NCBI RefSeq assembly: GCF_019049625.1
Contig: NZ_JAFMOY010000131.1
Location: 186,001 to 250,000, forward strand
DNA length: 64,000 bases
Source: Rahnella ecdela
GTDB lineage: Bacteria; Pseudomonadota; Gammaproteobacteria; Enterobacterales; Enterobacteriaceae
Direction of reading: 5' to 3'
Made by a program: the position numbers and the translations under genes. Each line of letters opens with the position of its first letter. The stretch's first letter is position 1. Positions 21,266 to 31,744 of this stretch are shown here, one piece after another. Under the pieces are notes generated by a model. That model ran no database searches, was not told the origin of the DNA, and was given only the letters and a program-made list of their open reading frames with translations.

Positions 21266-23881
21266 ATGACTCAACTGCCACAAGCCAAGTTCCGCCATGA
21301 CTATCGTGCGCCGGACTATACCATCACGGATATCGACCTTAATTTCGAGCTTGATGCACAGAAAACCATCGTGACTGCCGTCAGTCAGATTAAACGACAG
21401 GGCGCAGAAGGCGCGCCGCTGGTGCTCAATGGTGAAGATCTGACCCTGATCAGCCTTAAAATTAACGGTCAGGACTGGCCGAAATATCAGTTAAAAGAAG
21501 GTGTGCTGGAAATTACCGGCCTGCCGGAAGCGTTTGAACTGGCCATTGTTAACGAAATTCATCCGGCCAAAAACACTGCGCTGGAAGGGCTGTATCTTTC
21601 CGGTGAAGCGCTCTGTACCCAGTGTGAAGCCGAAGGTTTCCGCCACATTACCTATTATCTGGATCGCCCGGACGTTCTGGCGCGTTTCACCACCCGTATC
21701 GTGGCCGACAAAGCCCGTTATCCTTATTTGCTGTCCAACGGTAACCGTATTGATCAGGGCGAGCTGGAAGGTGGTAAACACTGGATCAAATGGGAAGACC
21801 CATTCCCTAAACCTTGCTACCTGTTTGCGCTGGTCGCGGGTGATTTCGACGTTCTGCGTGACTCCTTCAAAACCCGCTCCGGCCGCGATGTGGCGCTGGA
21901 ACTGTTCGTAGACCGCGGCAATCTGGACCGCGCGGGCTGGGCGATGGAATCCCTGAAGCAATCCATGAAATGGGACGAAACCCGTTTCAATCTGGAATAC
22001 GATCTCGACATCTTTATGATTGTCGCCGTTGATTTCTTCAACATGGGCGCGATGGAAAATAAAGGACTGAACGTCTTTAACTCCAAATACGTGCTGGCAA
22101 AAGCTGAAACCGCGACTGACAAAGATTATCTTGGTATCGAAGCGGTGATCGGCCACGAATATTTCCATAACTGGACTGGCAACCGCGTGACCTGCCGCGA
22201 CTGGTTCCAGCTGAGCCTGAAAGAAGGCCTGACTGTATTCCGTGATCAGGAATTCAGTTCTGACCTGGGCTCGCGTTCAGTCAACCGTATCGATAATGTC
22301 CGTGTAATGCGTGGCGCGCAGTTCTCTGAAGATGCCAGCCCGATGGCGCACCCGATCCGTCCGGAAAAAGTCATCGAAATGAACAACTTCTACACCTTGA
22401 CGGTGTATGAAAAAGGTTCAGAAGTCATCCGTATGTTGCACACTTTACTCGGCGAAGAGAAATTCCAGGCCGGTATGCAGCTGTACTTTGAGCGTCATGA
22501 CGGCAGCGCCGCGACCTGCGACGATTTTGTGCAGGCGATGGAAGATGCGTCCAACGTCGATCTGTCACTGTTCCGCCGCTGGTACAGCCAGTCCGGTACA
22601 CCGGTGCTCACCGTGCGCGATGACTATGACGTGGAAAAACAGCAATACACCCTGACCGTCAGCCAGAAAACGCCTGCGACGCCAGATCAGACTGAAAAGT
22701 TGCCTCTGCATATTCCGCTGGATATCGAATTGTACGATCCGCAGGGCAACGTTATTGCCCTGAAACAAAACGGTCAGACGGTCAGCAATGTGCTGAACGT
22801 AACCGAAGCCGAGCAGACATTCGTGTTTGACGACGTGGAATACCAGCCGGTGCCTTCTTTGTTACGCGAATTCTCCGCGCCGGTGAAACTCGATTATAAA
22901 TGGGGCGATCATCAGCTGACATTCCTGATGAAATACGCGCGTAACGATTTCGCCCGCTGGGATGCGGCGCAAAGCCTGCTGGCGATTTACATCAAGCTGA
23001 ACGTGGCACGTCACCAGCAGAAACAGCCTCTGTCTCTGCCGCTGCATGTGGCGGATGCGTTCCGTGCGGTGTTGCTTGATGAGAATATCGATCCGGCGCT
23101 GGCGGCGCAGATCCTGACTCTGCCCTCTGAAAACGAAATCGCTGAACTGTTTGAAATCATCGATCCGGAAGCGATCAGTGCCGTTCACGACGCGATTACC
23201 CGTTGCCTGGCGACTGAAATGGCTGATGAATTCCTGGCGGTTTACAACGCTAACCGTCTGCCAGCGTATCGTGTGGTGCATGAAGATATTGGCAAACGTT
23301 CATTGCGTAATACTTGCTTGCATTATCTGGCCTTTGCCGATGTGACGCTGGCTGACCAGCTGGTTAAAGCGCAGTTTGAACAGGCCGATAACATGACGGA
23401 TTCTCTGGCAGCGATGTCTGCGGCCGTTTCCGCACAGCTCCCTTGCCGTGAATCGCTGATGGTGGCTTACGATGAGCGCTGGCATCACGACGGTCTGGTC
23501 ATGGATAAATGGTTTATCCAGCAGGCGACCAGCCCGGCAGCCAATGTGTTGCAGAAAGTCCGTTCACTGCTAAATCATCGTTCGTTCAGCATGGGCAACC
23601 CGAACCGCGTCCGTTCATTAGTGGGTGCGTTTGCCTCTGCTAATCCCTCTGCGTTCCATGCGGCAGACGGCAGCGGTTATCAGTTCCTGACTGAAATGCT
23701 TACGGATCTGAATACCCGTAACCCGCAGGTTGCAGCGCGTATGATTGAGCCGCTGATCCGCCTGAAGCGTTACGACCAGAACCGTCAGGCGCTGATGCGT
23801 CAGGCGCTGGAACAGCTGAAAGGGCTGGAAAATCTGTCCGGTGATTTGTTCGAGAAAATTACCAAAGCTTTAGATGCATAA
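21266..23881 (+). CDS. pepN: Aminopeptidase N
   Basis: PepN is the main cytosolic M1-family metallo-aminopeptidase, which removes N-terminal residues from peptides. The 871 residues match the family (870 in E. coli). The exopeptidase motif GAMEN is at residues 261-265 and the zinc motif HEYFH at 297-301, with the third zinc ligand Glu at about 320 (KEGLTVFRDQEF). The large helical C-terminal domain ends ENLSGDLFEKITKALDA. It is monocistronic and followed by a strong terminator. Confidence 0.98.
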   Translation: MTQLPQAKFRHDYRAPDYTITDIDLNFELDAQKTIVTAVSQIKRQGAEGAPLVLNGEDLTLISLKINGQDWPKYQLKEGVLEITGLPEAFELAIVNEIHPAKNTALEGLYLSGEALCTQCEAEGFRHITYYLDRPDVLARFTTRIVADKARYPYLLSNGNRIDQGELEGGKHWIKWEDPFPKPCYLFALVAGDFDVLRDSFKTRSGRDVALELFVDRGNLDRAGWAMESLKQSMKWDETRFNLEYDLDIFMIVAVDFFNMGAMENKGLNVFNSKYVLAKAETATDKDYLGIEAVIGHEYFHNWTGNRVTCRDWFQLSLKEGLTVFRDQEFSSDLGSRSVNRIDNVRVMRGAQFSEDASPMAHPIRPEKVIEMNNFYTLTVYEKGSEVIRMLHTLLGEEKFQAGMQLYFERHDGSAATCDDFVQAMEDASNVDLSLFRRWYSQSGTPVLTVRDDYDVEKQQYTLTVSQKTPATPDQTEKLPLHIPLDIELYDPQGNVIALKQNGQTVSNVLNVTEAEQTFVFDDVEYQPVPSLLREFSAPVKLDYKWGDHQLTFLMKYARNDFARWDAAQSLLAIYIKLNVARHQQKQPLSLPLHVADAFRAVLLDENIDPALAAQILTLPSENEIAELFEIIDPEAISAVHDAITRCLATEMADEFLAVYNANRLPAYRVVHEDIGKRSLRNTCLHYLAFADVTLADQLVKAQFEQADNMTDSLAAMSAAVSAQLPCRESLMVAYDERWHHDGLVMDKWFIQQATSPAANVLQKVRSLLNHRSFSMGNPNRVRSLVGAFASANPSAFHAADGSGYQFLTEMLTDLNTRNPQVAARMIEPLIRLKRYDQNRQALMRQALEQLKGLENLSGDLFEKITKALDA

Positions 23882-23910
23882 TCGTTTCTACGGGTAAATA
23901 GCGGCAAAGC

Positions 23911-23941
23911 AAAAGGGCGATGAAAACATCGCCCTTTTTTC
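23911..23941. terminator. Bidirectional terminator between pepN and ssuB
   Basis: A 12-bp stem AAAAGGGCGATG/CATCGCCCTTTT with a 4-nt loop is followed by T's, between convergent genes. Confidence 0.93.
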
Positions 23942-23966
23942 GTTTTGAATTTACTGAATGCGGCAA

Positions 23967-24749
23967 TCAGTTTTGCGCGCGTTTCGCTTCCTGAGCGACA
24001 TTTTGTAATGGCTGTGGTGTCAGCACACGTTCCAGAACTTCGGCTTCCAGCTCCGCCAGTCTCGCCGAACCCTTACGGCGCGGGCGCGGCAAATCTACTG
24101 TCAAATCCATACCAATTTGTCCCTGATCAATAAGGATCACCCGGTCGGCCACGGTGACTGCTTCACTGACATCATGCGTCACCAGCAGAACAGTGAAATC
24201 ATGTTGCTGCCATAAGCGTTCGATCAGGCTTTGCATCTCAATGCGTGTCAGGGCATCCAGCGCGCCCAGCGGTTCATCCAGTAATAACAGGCGGGGACGG
24301 TGGATCAACGCACGCGCCAGTGCCACACGTTGTTTTTGTCCGCCTGATAATGCTGACGGCCAGTCGTCCGCGCGATCGGCCAGCCCGACTTCTTCCAGTG
24401 CGGCCAGCGCAGCTTCACGCCATTTGCCTTTCAGGCCAAGACCGACGTTATCAATCACCTTTTTCCAGGGAAGAAGACGGTCATCCTGAAACATCAGGCG
24501 TGTGTCATCTCGCACCTGACTCAGCGGCGCGCTGGCGCTGAGCAGTTCGCCCTGCGTTGTTTTTTCCAGTCCGGCCAGCAAACGTAGCAGGGTACTTTTA
24601 CCACAGCCACTTCGACCGACGACAGCCACAAACTGGCCGGGCGGAATGCGCAGATTAATATCGTTCAGCACGGCGCGGTTGCCGTATTTTTTAGTGATGC
24701 CGGAAAGTGTCACCGGCGTGCCTTGCCCAATGCGTGCGGGTGCGCTCAT
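23967..24749 (-). CDS. ssuB: Aliphatic sulfonate ABC transporter, ATPase SsuB
   Basis: SsuB powers uptake of alkanesulfonates for use as sulfur sources. The 260-residue protein shows Walker [13 protein letters not shown] (near residues 43-54), Q-loop [11 protein letters not shown], signature [15 protein letters not shown], Walker [14 protein letters not shown] and the switch His in [10 protein letters not shown]. It is the last gene of ssuEADCB; its ATG overlaps the ssuC stop by 4 bp. Confidence 0.95.
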   Translation of the reverse strand: MSAPARIGQGTPVTLSGITKKYGNRAVLNDINLRIPPGQFVAVVGRSGCGKSTLLRLLAGLEKTTQGELLSASAPLSQVRDDTRLMFQDDRLLPWKKVIDNVGLGLKGKWREAALAALEEVGLADRADDWPSALSGGQKQRVALARALIHRPRLLLLDEPLGALDALTRIEMQSLIERLWQQHDFTVLLVTHDVSEAVTVADRVILIDQGQIGMDLTVDLPRPRRKGSARLAELEAEVLERVLTPQPLQNVAQEAKRAQN

Positions 24750-25537
24750 GCGGCATCTCCTTGTTTTTTCTGATAGGCAGGGTGCCAGCGCAGCCAGACG
24801 CTTTCCAGCAGGCGGGCAAGAACATCGGCCAGTTTGCCGAGAATGGCGTAAAGCACGATGGCAACCACCACAACGTCAGTTTGTAAGAACTCGCGGGCGT
24901 TCATCGCCAGATAACCAATGCCAGAGTTAGCTGAAATGGTTTCCGCCACAATCAGCGTCAGCCACATGAAGCCCAGCGCAAAGCGCACGCCGACCATAAT
25001 TGACGGCAACGCGCCCGGTAACACCACCTGAATAAACAGCGGGAAACCGGAAAGTCCGTAGCTACGCGACATCTCCAGCAGGCCACGGTCAATATTGCGG
25101 ATACCGTGATACGTATTGAGATAAATCGGGAACAGCGTTCCCAGCGCCACCAGGAAAATCTTGGCGGATTCATCAATGCCGAACCACAGAATTACCAGCG
25201 GGATCAGCGCCAGGTGCGGAATGTTACGTAGCATTTGCAGCGAACTGTCCAGCAGGCGCTCGCCCCAGCGGGAAAGCCCGGTGATAAAGCCAAGCAGTAA
25301 CCCGAGACTGCCGCCGATGGCAAAGCCAATCAGCGCACGGAATGTACTGATTTTCAGGTTTTGCCAGAGGTCACCGCTTTTTGCGAGTGTCCAGAAGGCT
25401 TCCACCACGGCGCTCGGCGCTGGCAAAATCCGGTTGGATAACCAGCCGGCTTCGACCGCCAGTTGCCAGCCGCCGATGAGTACCACCGGCACAACCCACG
25501 GGGCAATGCGGTTCAGCCAGCGTTGTGTCGTTGTCAT
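24746..25537 (-). CDS. ssuC: Aliphatic sulfonate ABC transporter, permease SsuC
   Basis: SsuC is the membrane subunit of the sulfonate importer. Its 263 residues include about six hydrophobic helices and the BPD permease coupling motif, seen here as [24 protein letters not shown] (about residues 153-176). It overlaps ssuD by 4 bp at its start and ssuB by 4 bp at its end, so translation is coupled across the three genes. Confidence 0.95.
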   Translation of the reverse strand: MTTTQRWLNRIAPWVVPVVLIGGWQLAVEAGWLSNRILPAPSAVVEAFWTLAKSGDLWQNLKISTFRALIGFAIGGSLGLLLGFITGLSRWGERLLDSSLQMLRNIPHLALIPLVILWFGIDESAKIFLVALGTLFPIYLNTYHGIRNIDRGLLEMSRSYGLSGFPLFIQVVLPGALPSIMVGVRFALGFMWLTLIVAETISANSGIGYLAMNAREFLQTDVVVVAIVLYAILGKLADVLARLLESVWLRWHPAYQKKQGDAA

Positions 25538-26703
25538 CTGTGCTCTCCTTGATGCTGGCTGGCTGTGCGTTTATTGACAAAGTCATGAGCGACCAGCTCG
25601 CCGCGCGGCAAAATGGCTTTCTTCACGATATTGTCATCTTCCGGTTTGGCCAGATCCAGATGCGGGAACAGCAACTCACTGACGCGGTACGCTTCTTCCA
25701 GATGCGGATAACCGGAGAAAATAAAGGTGTCGATGCCGAGATCCGCATATTCCTGCATACGGGCTGCGACGGTTGGACCATCGCCGACCAGCGCCGTTCC
25801 TGCACCGGTGCGCACCAGACCGATACCGGCCCAGAGATTTGGGTAGATTTCCAGCTTGTTACGGTCACCGCCGTGTAACGCTGCCATACGGTGCTGGCCC
25901 ACGGAATCCGTTTTGGCGAAAGCGGCCTGCGCGCGCTGAATAGTTTCGTCATCGACGTTGGCGATGAGTTTGTCGGCGGCGCGCCACGCTTCTTCGTTGG
26001 TTTCACGCACAATCACGTGCAGACGAATGCCGAAGCGCACGGTGCGGCCTTTGGCGGCAGCTTTCGCCCGTACCTGTTCAATTTTCTCTTTCACTAACGC
26101 TGGCGGCTCGCCCCAGGTCAGATACAGTTCGACCTGCTCGGCCGCCAGATCCTGCGCTTCGTCGGAAGACCCACCGAAATACAGCGGCGGGCGAGGGTAC
26201 TGAACCGGAGGATGCATCAGGCTCGCGCCTTTGACCTGAATATGTTTGCCTTCGTAATCGACCGTTTCGCCTTCCAGCACGCGGCGCCAGATGCGGGTAA
26301 ATTCTGCCGAGGCTTCATAACGTTCTTTATGGTTGAGATGTAAACCTTCCGCCGCCAGTTCAGACGGGTCACCGCCTGTGACCAGATTAAACAGCGCCCG
26401 GCCACCGGAAAGCCGGTCGAGTGTCGCTGCCTGACGGGCGGCCAGCGTCGGGGAGATAATTCCCGGACGCAGCGCCACCAGGAATTTGAGCTTCTGCGTA
26501 ACAGAAATCAGGGAGGCGGCCACTAACCATGAGTCTTCGCATGAACGGCCGGTGGGGAGTAATACGCCGCCGAAACCTAAGCGGTCTGCGGCCTGAGCAA
26601 TCTGCTGAAGATAACCGTGGTCTACCACACGGGCACCTTCTTCAGTACCTAAATAACGGCCATCGCCATGGGTGGGTAAAAACCAGAATACGTTCAGACT
26701 CAT
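25534..26703 (-). CDS. ssuD: FMNH2-dependent alkanesulfonate monooxygenase SsuD
   Basis: SsuD cleaves the C-S bond of alkanesulfonates to an aldehyde and sulfite, using reduced FMN supplied by SsuE. The protein has 389 residues (381 in E. coli), and belongs to the bacterial luciferase-like TIM-barrel family. Diagnostic segments are [15 protein letters not shown] at the start, [17 protein letters not shown] with the active-site Cys, and [18 protein letters not shown]. The start ATG at 26701-26703 is family-conserved. A slightly longer C-terminal tail accounts for the extra residues. Confidence 0.96.
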   Translation of the reverse strand: MSLNVFWFLPTHGDGRYLGTEEGARVVDHGYLQQIAQAADRLGFGGVLLPTGRSCEDSWLVAASLISVTQKLKFLVALRPGIISPTLAARQAATLDRLSGGRALFNLVTGGDPSELAAEGLHLNHKERYEASAEFTRIWRRVLEGETVDYEGKHIQVKGASLMHPPVQYPRPPLYFGGSSDEAQDLAAEQVELYLTWGEPPALVKEKIEQVRAKAAAKGRTVRFGIRLHVIVRETNEEAWRAADKLIANVDDETIQRAQAAFAKTDSVGQHRMAALHGGDRNKLEIYPNLWAGIGLVRTGAGTALVGDGPTVAARMQEYADLGIDTFIFSGYPHLEEAYRVSELLFPHLDLAKPEDDNIVKKAILPRGELVAHDFVNKRTASQHQGEHR

Positions 26704-26761
26704 AGTATGTTCCTCTCAAAGTTTGCGTTTCATGACCGCTCAGCGGCGGCTAAATCAGGGT

Positions 26762-27736
26762 TCAGTTGGCTTGTACGGCCGGTTTCCAGATGCGGTCTTT
26801 GATTTCAACCGTCTTTGGCAAAATATGGTTTTGATAGAACAAATCAGCAGTTTGTTGCTGGCGCTTTTCTGTCTCGGCATTGACCGGTGTGATAGGCATA
26901 TCAGGCAAATGATCCAGATAAGAGGCGACCACTTTTTCCGGTAATCCCATCGACTGTGAAAGGAGTTTGATACTTTGTTCACGGTCCGTTTTTGTCAGCG
27001 CATTCGCCTGCGTTAACACATCCAGAACCTGACTGATTAACTGAGGATTAGCCTCGGTATATTTTTTGGGCGCAAGATAGAAGGAACCGGTCTGATGCAG
27101 CGTCGAGCCGTCAGTCAGCACGCGGACATCGCCCTGAACTTCTGCTGCGGAGTAATACGGATCCCAGATGGCCCAGGCATCGACGTCATGCTGTTGAAAC
27201 GCGGCGCGTGCATCGGCAGGCGTCAGATAAACTGGCTGGATATCACTGAATTTCAGACCCGCCTGTTGCAGCGCACGAAGCAGTAAATTGTGGGAGCTGG
27301 AGCCTTTCTGGAAAGCGACTTTGTGGCCTTTAAGATCAGCCACGGTTTTGATCGGGCTGTTACTGTCGACCAGTATCACTTCCGCTTTCGGTTTCGGCGG
27401 TTCTGAACCGATATAAAGAAGATCCGCACCGGCCGCTTGCGCAAACAGTGGCGGTAAATCGCCTGTGCCGCCTAAATCGATACTGCCGACGTTCAGCGCT
27501 TCAAGGATTTGCGGGCCTGCGGGGAATTCCACCCAGCTGATTTTGGTGTCCGGGAAACGTTTTTCCAGCAGCTGATGGGATTTCGCCAGCACCAGACCAA
27601 CGGATCCTTTCTGATAAGCGATACGTAATTGCGCAGGATCCTTTTCCTGTGCTGACGCCGTGGCGTTGAATATCAGACTGGTGACCAGACCGGCAATCAC
27701 TGGCAACTGGCGTAATAAAGAGAAAGACGCAGGCAT
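26762..27736 (-). CDS. ssuA: Aliphatic sulfonate-binding periplasmic protein SsuA
   Basis: SsuA captures sulfonates in the periplasm for SsuBC. The 324-residue precursor has a signal peptide (about residues 1-29, ending ATASA) before QEKDPAQLRIAYQKGS. The mature part is an NMT1/SsuA-type binding protein with GGTGDLPPLFAQAAGADLLYIG and KVAFQKGSSSHNLL segments. It is second in the operon, 18 bp after ssuE, with 58 bp before ssuD. Confidence 0.95.
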   Translation of the reverse strand: MPASFSLLRQLPVIAGLVTSLIFNATASAQEKDPAQLRIAYQKGSVGLVLAKSHQLLEKRFPDTKISWVEFPAGPQILEALNVGSIDLGGTGDLPPLFAQAAGADLLYIGSEPPKPKAEVILVDSNSPIKTVADLKGHKVAFQKGSSSHNLLLRALQQAGLKFSDIQPVYLTPADARAAFQQHDVDAWAIWDPYYSAAEVQGDVRVLTDGSTLHQTGSFYLAPKKYTEANPQLISQVLDVLTQANALTKTDREQSIKLLSQSMGLPEKVVASYLDHLPDMPITPVNAETEKRQQQTADLFYQNHILPKTVEIKDRIWKPAVQAN

Positions 27737-27754
27737 GATTAATTCCTTTTAATT

Positions 27755-28336
27755 TCAGACGCGCAAAGCTTGCGCGGAAAGGGAAGCGACAGACGGAATT
27801 TGCGGACGGCGGCGGCTCAACGCCAGATAGAAGTTTTCCAGTGATTCCGTCAGGCGTTCTTCGAGTGCCGGATCCAGCTTTGCGGGGAACGTCTGATAAT
27901 CGGTGATCAGACTGTCATCGGCGAAAACGCCCTGTAAAACCTCCTGCGCTTTTAGCGAGGCCAGCACCGGTTTCAGCGCATAATCGACGGCCAGCATGTG
28001 GCCTATTGATCCTGCTGTGGCCAGCGGTAATACCACTTTATGGTCGAGCGCACGCTCAGGCAGCAAATCCAGCAAGGTTTTCAGCGCACCTGAAAACGAC
28101 GCCTTATATACCGGCGTGGCGACAATCAGGCCATCCGCACTCGCCAGTTCAGCGTTCAGTTGCTTTAATTGCGGGCTGCCGAAATTAGCGAACAACAGAT
28201 CGTCTGCTGAGAAATCCTGAATATTGTAGGTGAAGACTTCAACGCCCCGGCTCGCCAGCCACTGATGGCTGAGCGCCAGCAGGGAAGAGGAGCGGGAGGG
28301 TTGTCGCGGGCTGCCTGCCAGGGTGACTACACGCAT
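27755..28336 (-). CDS. ssuE: NADPH-dependent FMN reductase SsuE
   Basis: SsuE supplies FMNH2 to the monooxygenase SsuD. Its 193 residues form a flavodoxin-like fold: the phosphate-binding loop [16 protein letters not shown] (residues 5-20) and the [17 protein letters not shown] segment bind FMN. The Tyr of [10 protein letters not shown], where a pi-helix occurs in the E. coli enzyme, is conserved. It is the first gene of ssuEADCB. A dyad just upstream (28349-28365) may be part of its control. Confidence 0.95.
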   Translation of the reverse strand: MRVVTLAGSPRQPSRSSSLLALSHQWLASRGVEVFTYNIQDFSADDLLFANFGSPQLKQLNAELASADGLIVATPVYKASFSGALKTLLDLLPERALDHKVVLPLATAGSIGHMLAVDYALKPVLASLKAQEVLQGVFADDSLITDYQTFPAKLDPALEERLTESLENFYLALSRRRPQIPSVASLSAQALRV

Positions 28337-28348
28337 TTGCTTATTCCT

Positions 28349-28365
28349 TATAACAATCTGTTATA
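28349..28365 (-). promoter_or_regulatory. Perfect dyad before ssuE (LysR-type site or promoter element)
   Basis: TATAAC-AATCT-GTTATA is a perfect 6+5+6 palindrome 13-29 bp before the ssuE start. ssu operons are activated by the LysR-type regulators Cbl and CysB in E. coli, whose sites include such AT-rich T-N11-A dyads. Its closeness to the start codon means it may instead overlap the -10 region or the leader. Confidence 0.4.
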
Positions 28366-28531
28366 GAACTATCATTTTTATTAACGAAGTGAAGTAAACC
28401 TAGCAGGCAGAGGCGGCTCAGCGGAAATCTCAATTTTGGCTATGGAAAGTTTCAAATCAGATAAAGCACCTGGTACGGTGGGTTCAGGCGAAGGCTGGTT
28501 AAGAATGAAAAGTGAATTAAAAGTAACGAAA

Positions 28532-28547
28532 AGGTAATCGTTTGCGC
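28532..28547 (+). promoter_or_regulatory. Candidate PurR operator upstream of pyrD
   Basis: The 16 bases AGGTAATCGTTTGCGC match the PurR consensus ANGCAANCGNTTNCNT at 9 of 11 defined positions, including the central CG. E. coli pyrD is PurR-repressed. The box lies about 60 bp before a possible -10 element GATAAT at 28608-28613. Confidence 0.5.
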
Positions 28548-28650
28548 TCAGAGTCAATTAATCGGCCAATATGCCGGTTATCGTTTCCAATTAAGCGGCG
28601 CTTAGTCGATAATACCGCCCCGTCTAGCCACCGGGAATCCAGGAGTCTCC

Positions 28651-29661
28651 ATGTATTATCCTCTTTTCAGAAAAGCACTGTTTCAGCTCGATCCAGAGCG
28701 CGCCCACGAGTTAACCTTTCGTCAGTTGAGCCGTATTTCCGGCAGCCCTTTTGAATTTTTGATCCGCCAGTCAGTGCCTACCAAACCGGTAAACTGCATG
28801 GGATTATCCTTTAAGAATCCTTTGGGACTGGCCGCAGGTCTGGATAAAAACGGTGAATGTATTGATGCTCTCGGCGCAATGGGCTTTGGTTTTATTGAAG
28901 TCGGCACGGTCACTCCGCGTGCGCAGGCCGGTAATGACAAGCCCCGTTTATTCCGCATCGTTGAAGCCGAAGGCCTGATTAACCGCATGGGCTTTAATAA
29001 CCTCGGTGTGGATAATCTGGTGAATAATGTCAAAAAATCACACTTTGGCGGCATTCTGGGTATTAATATTGGCAAGAATAAAGACACGCCTGTTGAGCAC
29101 GGCGCAGACGATTATCTGACCTGTATGGATAAGGTATATCCGTATGCCGGTTATATCGCGATCAATATTTCATCGCCTAATACCCCCGGTTTACGTTCAC
29201 TGCAATACGGTGAAGCGCTCGATGATTTACTGGCGGCGATTAAGAATAAGCAGCTCGAACTTCAGCAACGTCATCAGAAATATGTGCCGGTCGCTGTGAA
29301 GATCGCGCCGGATCTTTCTGAGGAAGAATTGATCCAAATAGCCGACAGTCTGGTTCGTCATAATATGGACGGCGTTATCGCCACCAATACCACGCTCGAT
29401 CGGAAACTGGTTCAGGGTCTGAATTATTGTGAGCAGGTCGGTGGCCTGAGCGGGCGTCCGGTGCAGCTGCGCAGTACAGAAATTATCCGCATGTTGTCGA
29501 ATGAATTGCAGGGCCGTCTGCCTATTATTGGCGTTGGCGGCATTGATTCATTAACTGCAGCGCGTGAAAAAATGGCGGCTGGTGCGTCATTAATTCAAAT
29601 CTATTCCGGCTTTATCTTCAAAGGCCCGGGTTTGATCAAAGATATTGTTACCCACATCTAA
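28651..29661 (+). CDS. pyrD: Dihydroorotate dehydrogenase (quinone), class 2
   Basis: PyrD oxidises dihydroorotate to orotate in pyrimidine synthesis and passes electrons to quinone at the inner membrane. The 336-residue length is that of E. coli. The N-terminal ~40 residues form the membrane-associating helices; the FMN barrel follows. The catalytic Ser175 lies in [11 protein letters not shown], and [22 protein letters not shown] bind FMN phosphate. AGGAG lies 6 nt before the ATG. The leader starts with a C-rich stretch (near 28615-28620), a position where E. coli pyrD uses pyrimidine-sensitive start-site choice; whether that applies here is inference. Confidence 0.97.
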   Translation: MYYPLFRKALFQLDPERAHELTFRQLSRISGSPFEFLIRQSVPTKPVNCMGLSFKNPLGLAAGLDKNGECIDALGAMGFGFIEVGTVTPRAQAGNDKPRLFRIVEAEGLINRMGFNNLGVDNLVNNVKKSHFGGILGINIGKNKDTPVEHGADDYLTCMDKVYPYAGYIAINISSPNTPGLRSLQYGEALDDLLAAIKNKQLELQQRHQKYVPVAVKIAPDLSEEELIQIADSLVRHNMDGVIATNTTLDRKLVQGLNYCEQVGGLSGRPVQLRSTEIIRMLSNELQGRLPIIGVGGIDSLTAAREKMAAGASLIQIYSGFIFKGPGLIKDIVTHI

Positions 29662-29679
29662 TATTTTTCTTCCTTAAGG

Positions 29680-29712
29680 CGAGTCAGGGGTTTATTTATC
29701 AACCCGGCTCGT
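29680..29712 (+). terminator. Possible terminator after pyrD
   Basis: An imperfect hairpin GAGTC..GGGTT/AACCC..GGCTC is followed by TATATTTT about 20 bp past the pyrD stop. The stem has mismatches, so this is tentative. Confidence 0.4.
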
Positions 29713-29845
29713 CTATATTTTGTCCACTGACCGTAATTCAGGCTCAGGATTTGTCTGATATCGTTTCATTATCGAAAACTCTATTATGGTAGTTGAGTGG
29801 ATAATGCATTCAGGCAACGGGCATGAGGGCAAACAGGATGACGAA

Positions 29846-30391
29846 ATGAAAATCAAACCAGATGATAATTGGCGTTGGTATTTTGATGCAGAGCATGACC
29901 GGCTTATGTTGGATCTCGCCAATGGCATGATTTTTCGTTCCCGCTTCCCGGCTAAAATGTTAACGCCTGATGCTTTTGGAAATATGTCATTTTGCGTCGA
30001 TGATGCTGCTTTGTATTTCGATTATGAAGAACAGTGCAAAAATATTCGTCTCGCCGCTGAACAACGCGCTGAATTAGTTTTAAATGCCTTAGTCGCTTTC
30101 CGCTTTTTAAAACCCCTGATGCCCAAGAGCTGGCATTTCAGTCAGCAAATGCGTCCTTTCCAGCCAGAAAATGGCCAGCTTGCCCAGGTTCAGGTGATGG
30201 ACAGTGGCGAACAGGCAACATTGCTGGTGGTGGAATCGGGTGATAACGCCAGCCTGTGCCTGCTGGCGCAAGAGCGGCTGACAGTGGCAGGGCGCGGCAT
30301 GGTGCTCGGTGATGCAATAAAAGTGATGCACGACCGGCTGATGCCCGCTGCATTCAGAGTGGATCGCGATGTCTACGATCAAGCCGTGTAA
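29846..30391 (+). CDS. zapC: Cell division protein ZapC
   Basis: ZapC binds FtsZ and stabilises the Z-ring by promoting filament bundling. The start ATG at 29846, with GGA 7 nt upstream, gives 181 residues starting [28 protein letters not shown], matching E. coli ZapC (180). The open frame runs back to 29786, but those residues are not conserved. Conserved blocks include [25 protein letters not shown] and [17 protein letters not shown]. Confidence 0.93.
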   Translation: MKIKPDDNWRWYFDAEHDRLMLDLANGMIFRSRFPAKMLTPDAFGNMSFCVDDAALYFDYEEQCKNIRLAAEQRAELVLNALVAFRFLKPLMPKSWHFSQQMRPFQPENGQLAQVQVMDSGEQATLLVVESGDNASLCLLAQERLTVAGRGMVLGDAIKVMHDRLMPAAFRVDRDVYDQAV

Positions 30392-30392
30392 A

Positions 30393-30517
30393 TTACCCTT
30401 CATACTTCAAGTTGCCGATGCGTTGGCCGCGCTCAGTCACCCGAATCACTTACCGGTGTAAGCTCATCGGGATTCCTTCTCTTGTCGCCTTCCTGCGACT
30501 CGAACTATTTTGGGTAA
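30393..30517. repeat. Intergenic dyad repeat between zapC and ycbX
   Basis: About 125 bp start with TTACCC and end with GGGTAA. Inside, CTTCAAGTTGC near the left end pairs imperfectly with GCGACTCGAAC near the right end, and the centre holds CCCGAATCACTTAC paired with GTAAGCTCATCGGG around a 4-nt loop. The whole would fold into one long interrupted hairpin. I recognise closely similar copies from intergenic regions of Serratia, Yersinia and relatives, so I call it a non-coding, MITE-like enterobacterial repeat; no second copy is in this window. Confidence 0.75.
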
Positions 30518-30530
30518 TAAGGGGATATTT

Positions 30531-31634
30531 TTAGCCGAGCATGATATCCGTTGCCGGAATACAGCTGCATGACAATATCGTTCCATCTTTTCCGACAGCA
30601 CTTTCTTTGAGTGGTGCGACGTTCCCTTCTTTTAATGTCATTTTACAGGCACCGCAAATTCCCGCACGACAGGAATAAGGGATACGTAATCCCTGCAACT
30701 CCAGCTGCTCGAGCAAAATCTGCTGATTGTTACCGGTAAACTCCGTGCCCTGATAATTAATGCGCACTTCCCGCGTGGTGCTTTTTGGCGCTTCGACATT
30801 TTCGACGACTTCGCCTGCGCTGTAAGGGCGGGGTGGTTTAGTCGCCAGCACCTGTACGCTGTCACCGGCACGGATAACGCCGCTGTTACGGGCAATCATG
30901 TTCTGACCGAAATCGACATCGCCGTCGCTGGCTGTACGATATCCTTGCAACGTTTTCAGCGGTTCGCCACGAGGATGCTTGCGGCCTTTTTCAATGCTGA
31001 CGGTAGTGAAAATGCAGCGACTGCACGGCTTCACCAGATCGAAAATGACTTCCCCGATGCGGATGGTCTGCCAGCTGTCTTCTGCGTAAGCGTTTGCACC
31101 GCTGACCACAATATTGGGCCGGAACTGTTCAATCCTGACGCCGCCCGGACAGCGACGTTGTAAATCCTGCATCGACGCTTCATTGATCAGCAGATACGGA
31201 AAGCCGTCGGCGAAAGACAGCGGGACGTCGGGATATTTTTTCACCCGTCGTGTCGGCTCTTCACCGACCCAGCGCAACTGGACCTCACGTTTTAAATAAC
31301 CACTTAACCAGCGATTTACCGGCTCCGGAGCGATGAGTGAGGTAAACTGATTGCCCCAGACTTCCGTCGGTGAATTAATGCCTGCGAAATCACGAAATCT
31401 GACGCTGATACTTTCGCCTTCGGGCGCACTCAGCATCAGGCCATCAGGTAGCAAAATCGGAGTGAACAGGACGAGGCTCGGATACTGGCGGGCGGTTATA
31501 AACATGCCTTGCGGGTCGGTTATCATGAACTGACGGTCGAAAGCCAGACCTGTTGGCGTGACCAGCGAGTGTGAAACTTGCAGTCCGCGCATCGATTTAA
31601 CCGGATGAACAAATAAACGTGAAAGAATGGGCAC
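30531..31634 (-). CDS. ycbX: YcbX, MOSC and 2Fe-2S ferredoxin domain protein
   Basis: YcbX is a molybdenum-cofactor protein that in E. coli helps detoxify N-hydroxylated bases. The 367-residue protein starts at GTG 31634 (family start MATLTRLYIHPVKS aligns with [14 protein letters not shown]); GAGAGG lies upstream. Domains in order: MOSC N-terminal beta barrel, MOSC core with [13 protein letters not shown]-like [12 protein letters not shown] holding the Moco-binding Cys, then a C-terminal ferredoxin domain with [11 protein letters not shown] and SCSC supplying the cluster ligands. Confidence 0.93.
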   Translation of the reverse strand: MPILSRLFVHPVKSMRGLQVSHSLVTPTGLAFDRQFMITDPQGMFITARQYPSLVLFTPILLPDGLMLSAPEGESISVRFRDFAGINSPTEVWGNQFTSLIAPEPVNRWLSGYLKREVQLRWVGEEPTRRVKKYPDVPLSFADGFPYLLINEASMQDLQRRCPGGVRIEQFRPNIVVSGANAYAEDSWQTIRIGEVIFDLVKPCSRCIFTTVSIEKGRKHPRGEPLKTLQGYRTASDGDVDFGQNMIARNSGVIRAGDSVQVLATKPPRPYSAGEVVENVEAPKSTTREVRINYQGTEFTGNNQQILLEQLELQGLRIPYSCRAGICGACKMTLKEGNVAPLKESAVGKDGTILSCSCIPATDIMLG

Positions 31635-31744
31635 TGAACACTGCCTCTCAGAGTATAAAGTCTTAAGAATAACCAGAGACTTTATGACAAGCGGCGGGGA
31701 TTAGCTATAATGCGCAACAATTTTATTTTTGGTGATATGTCGAT

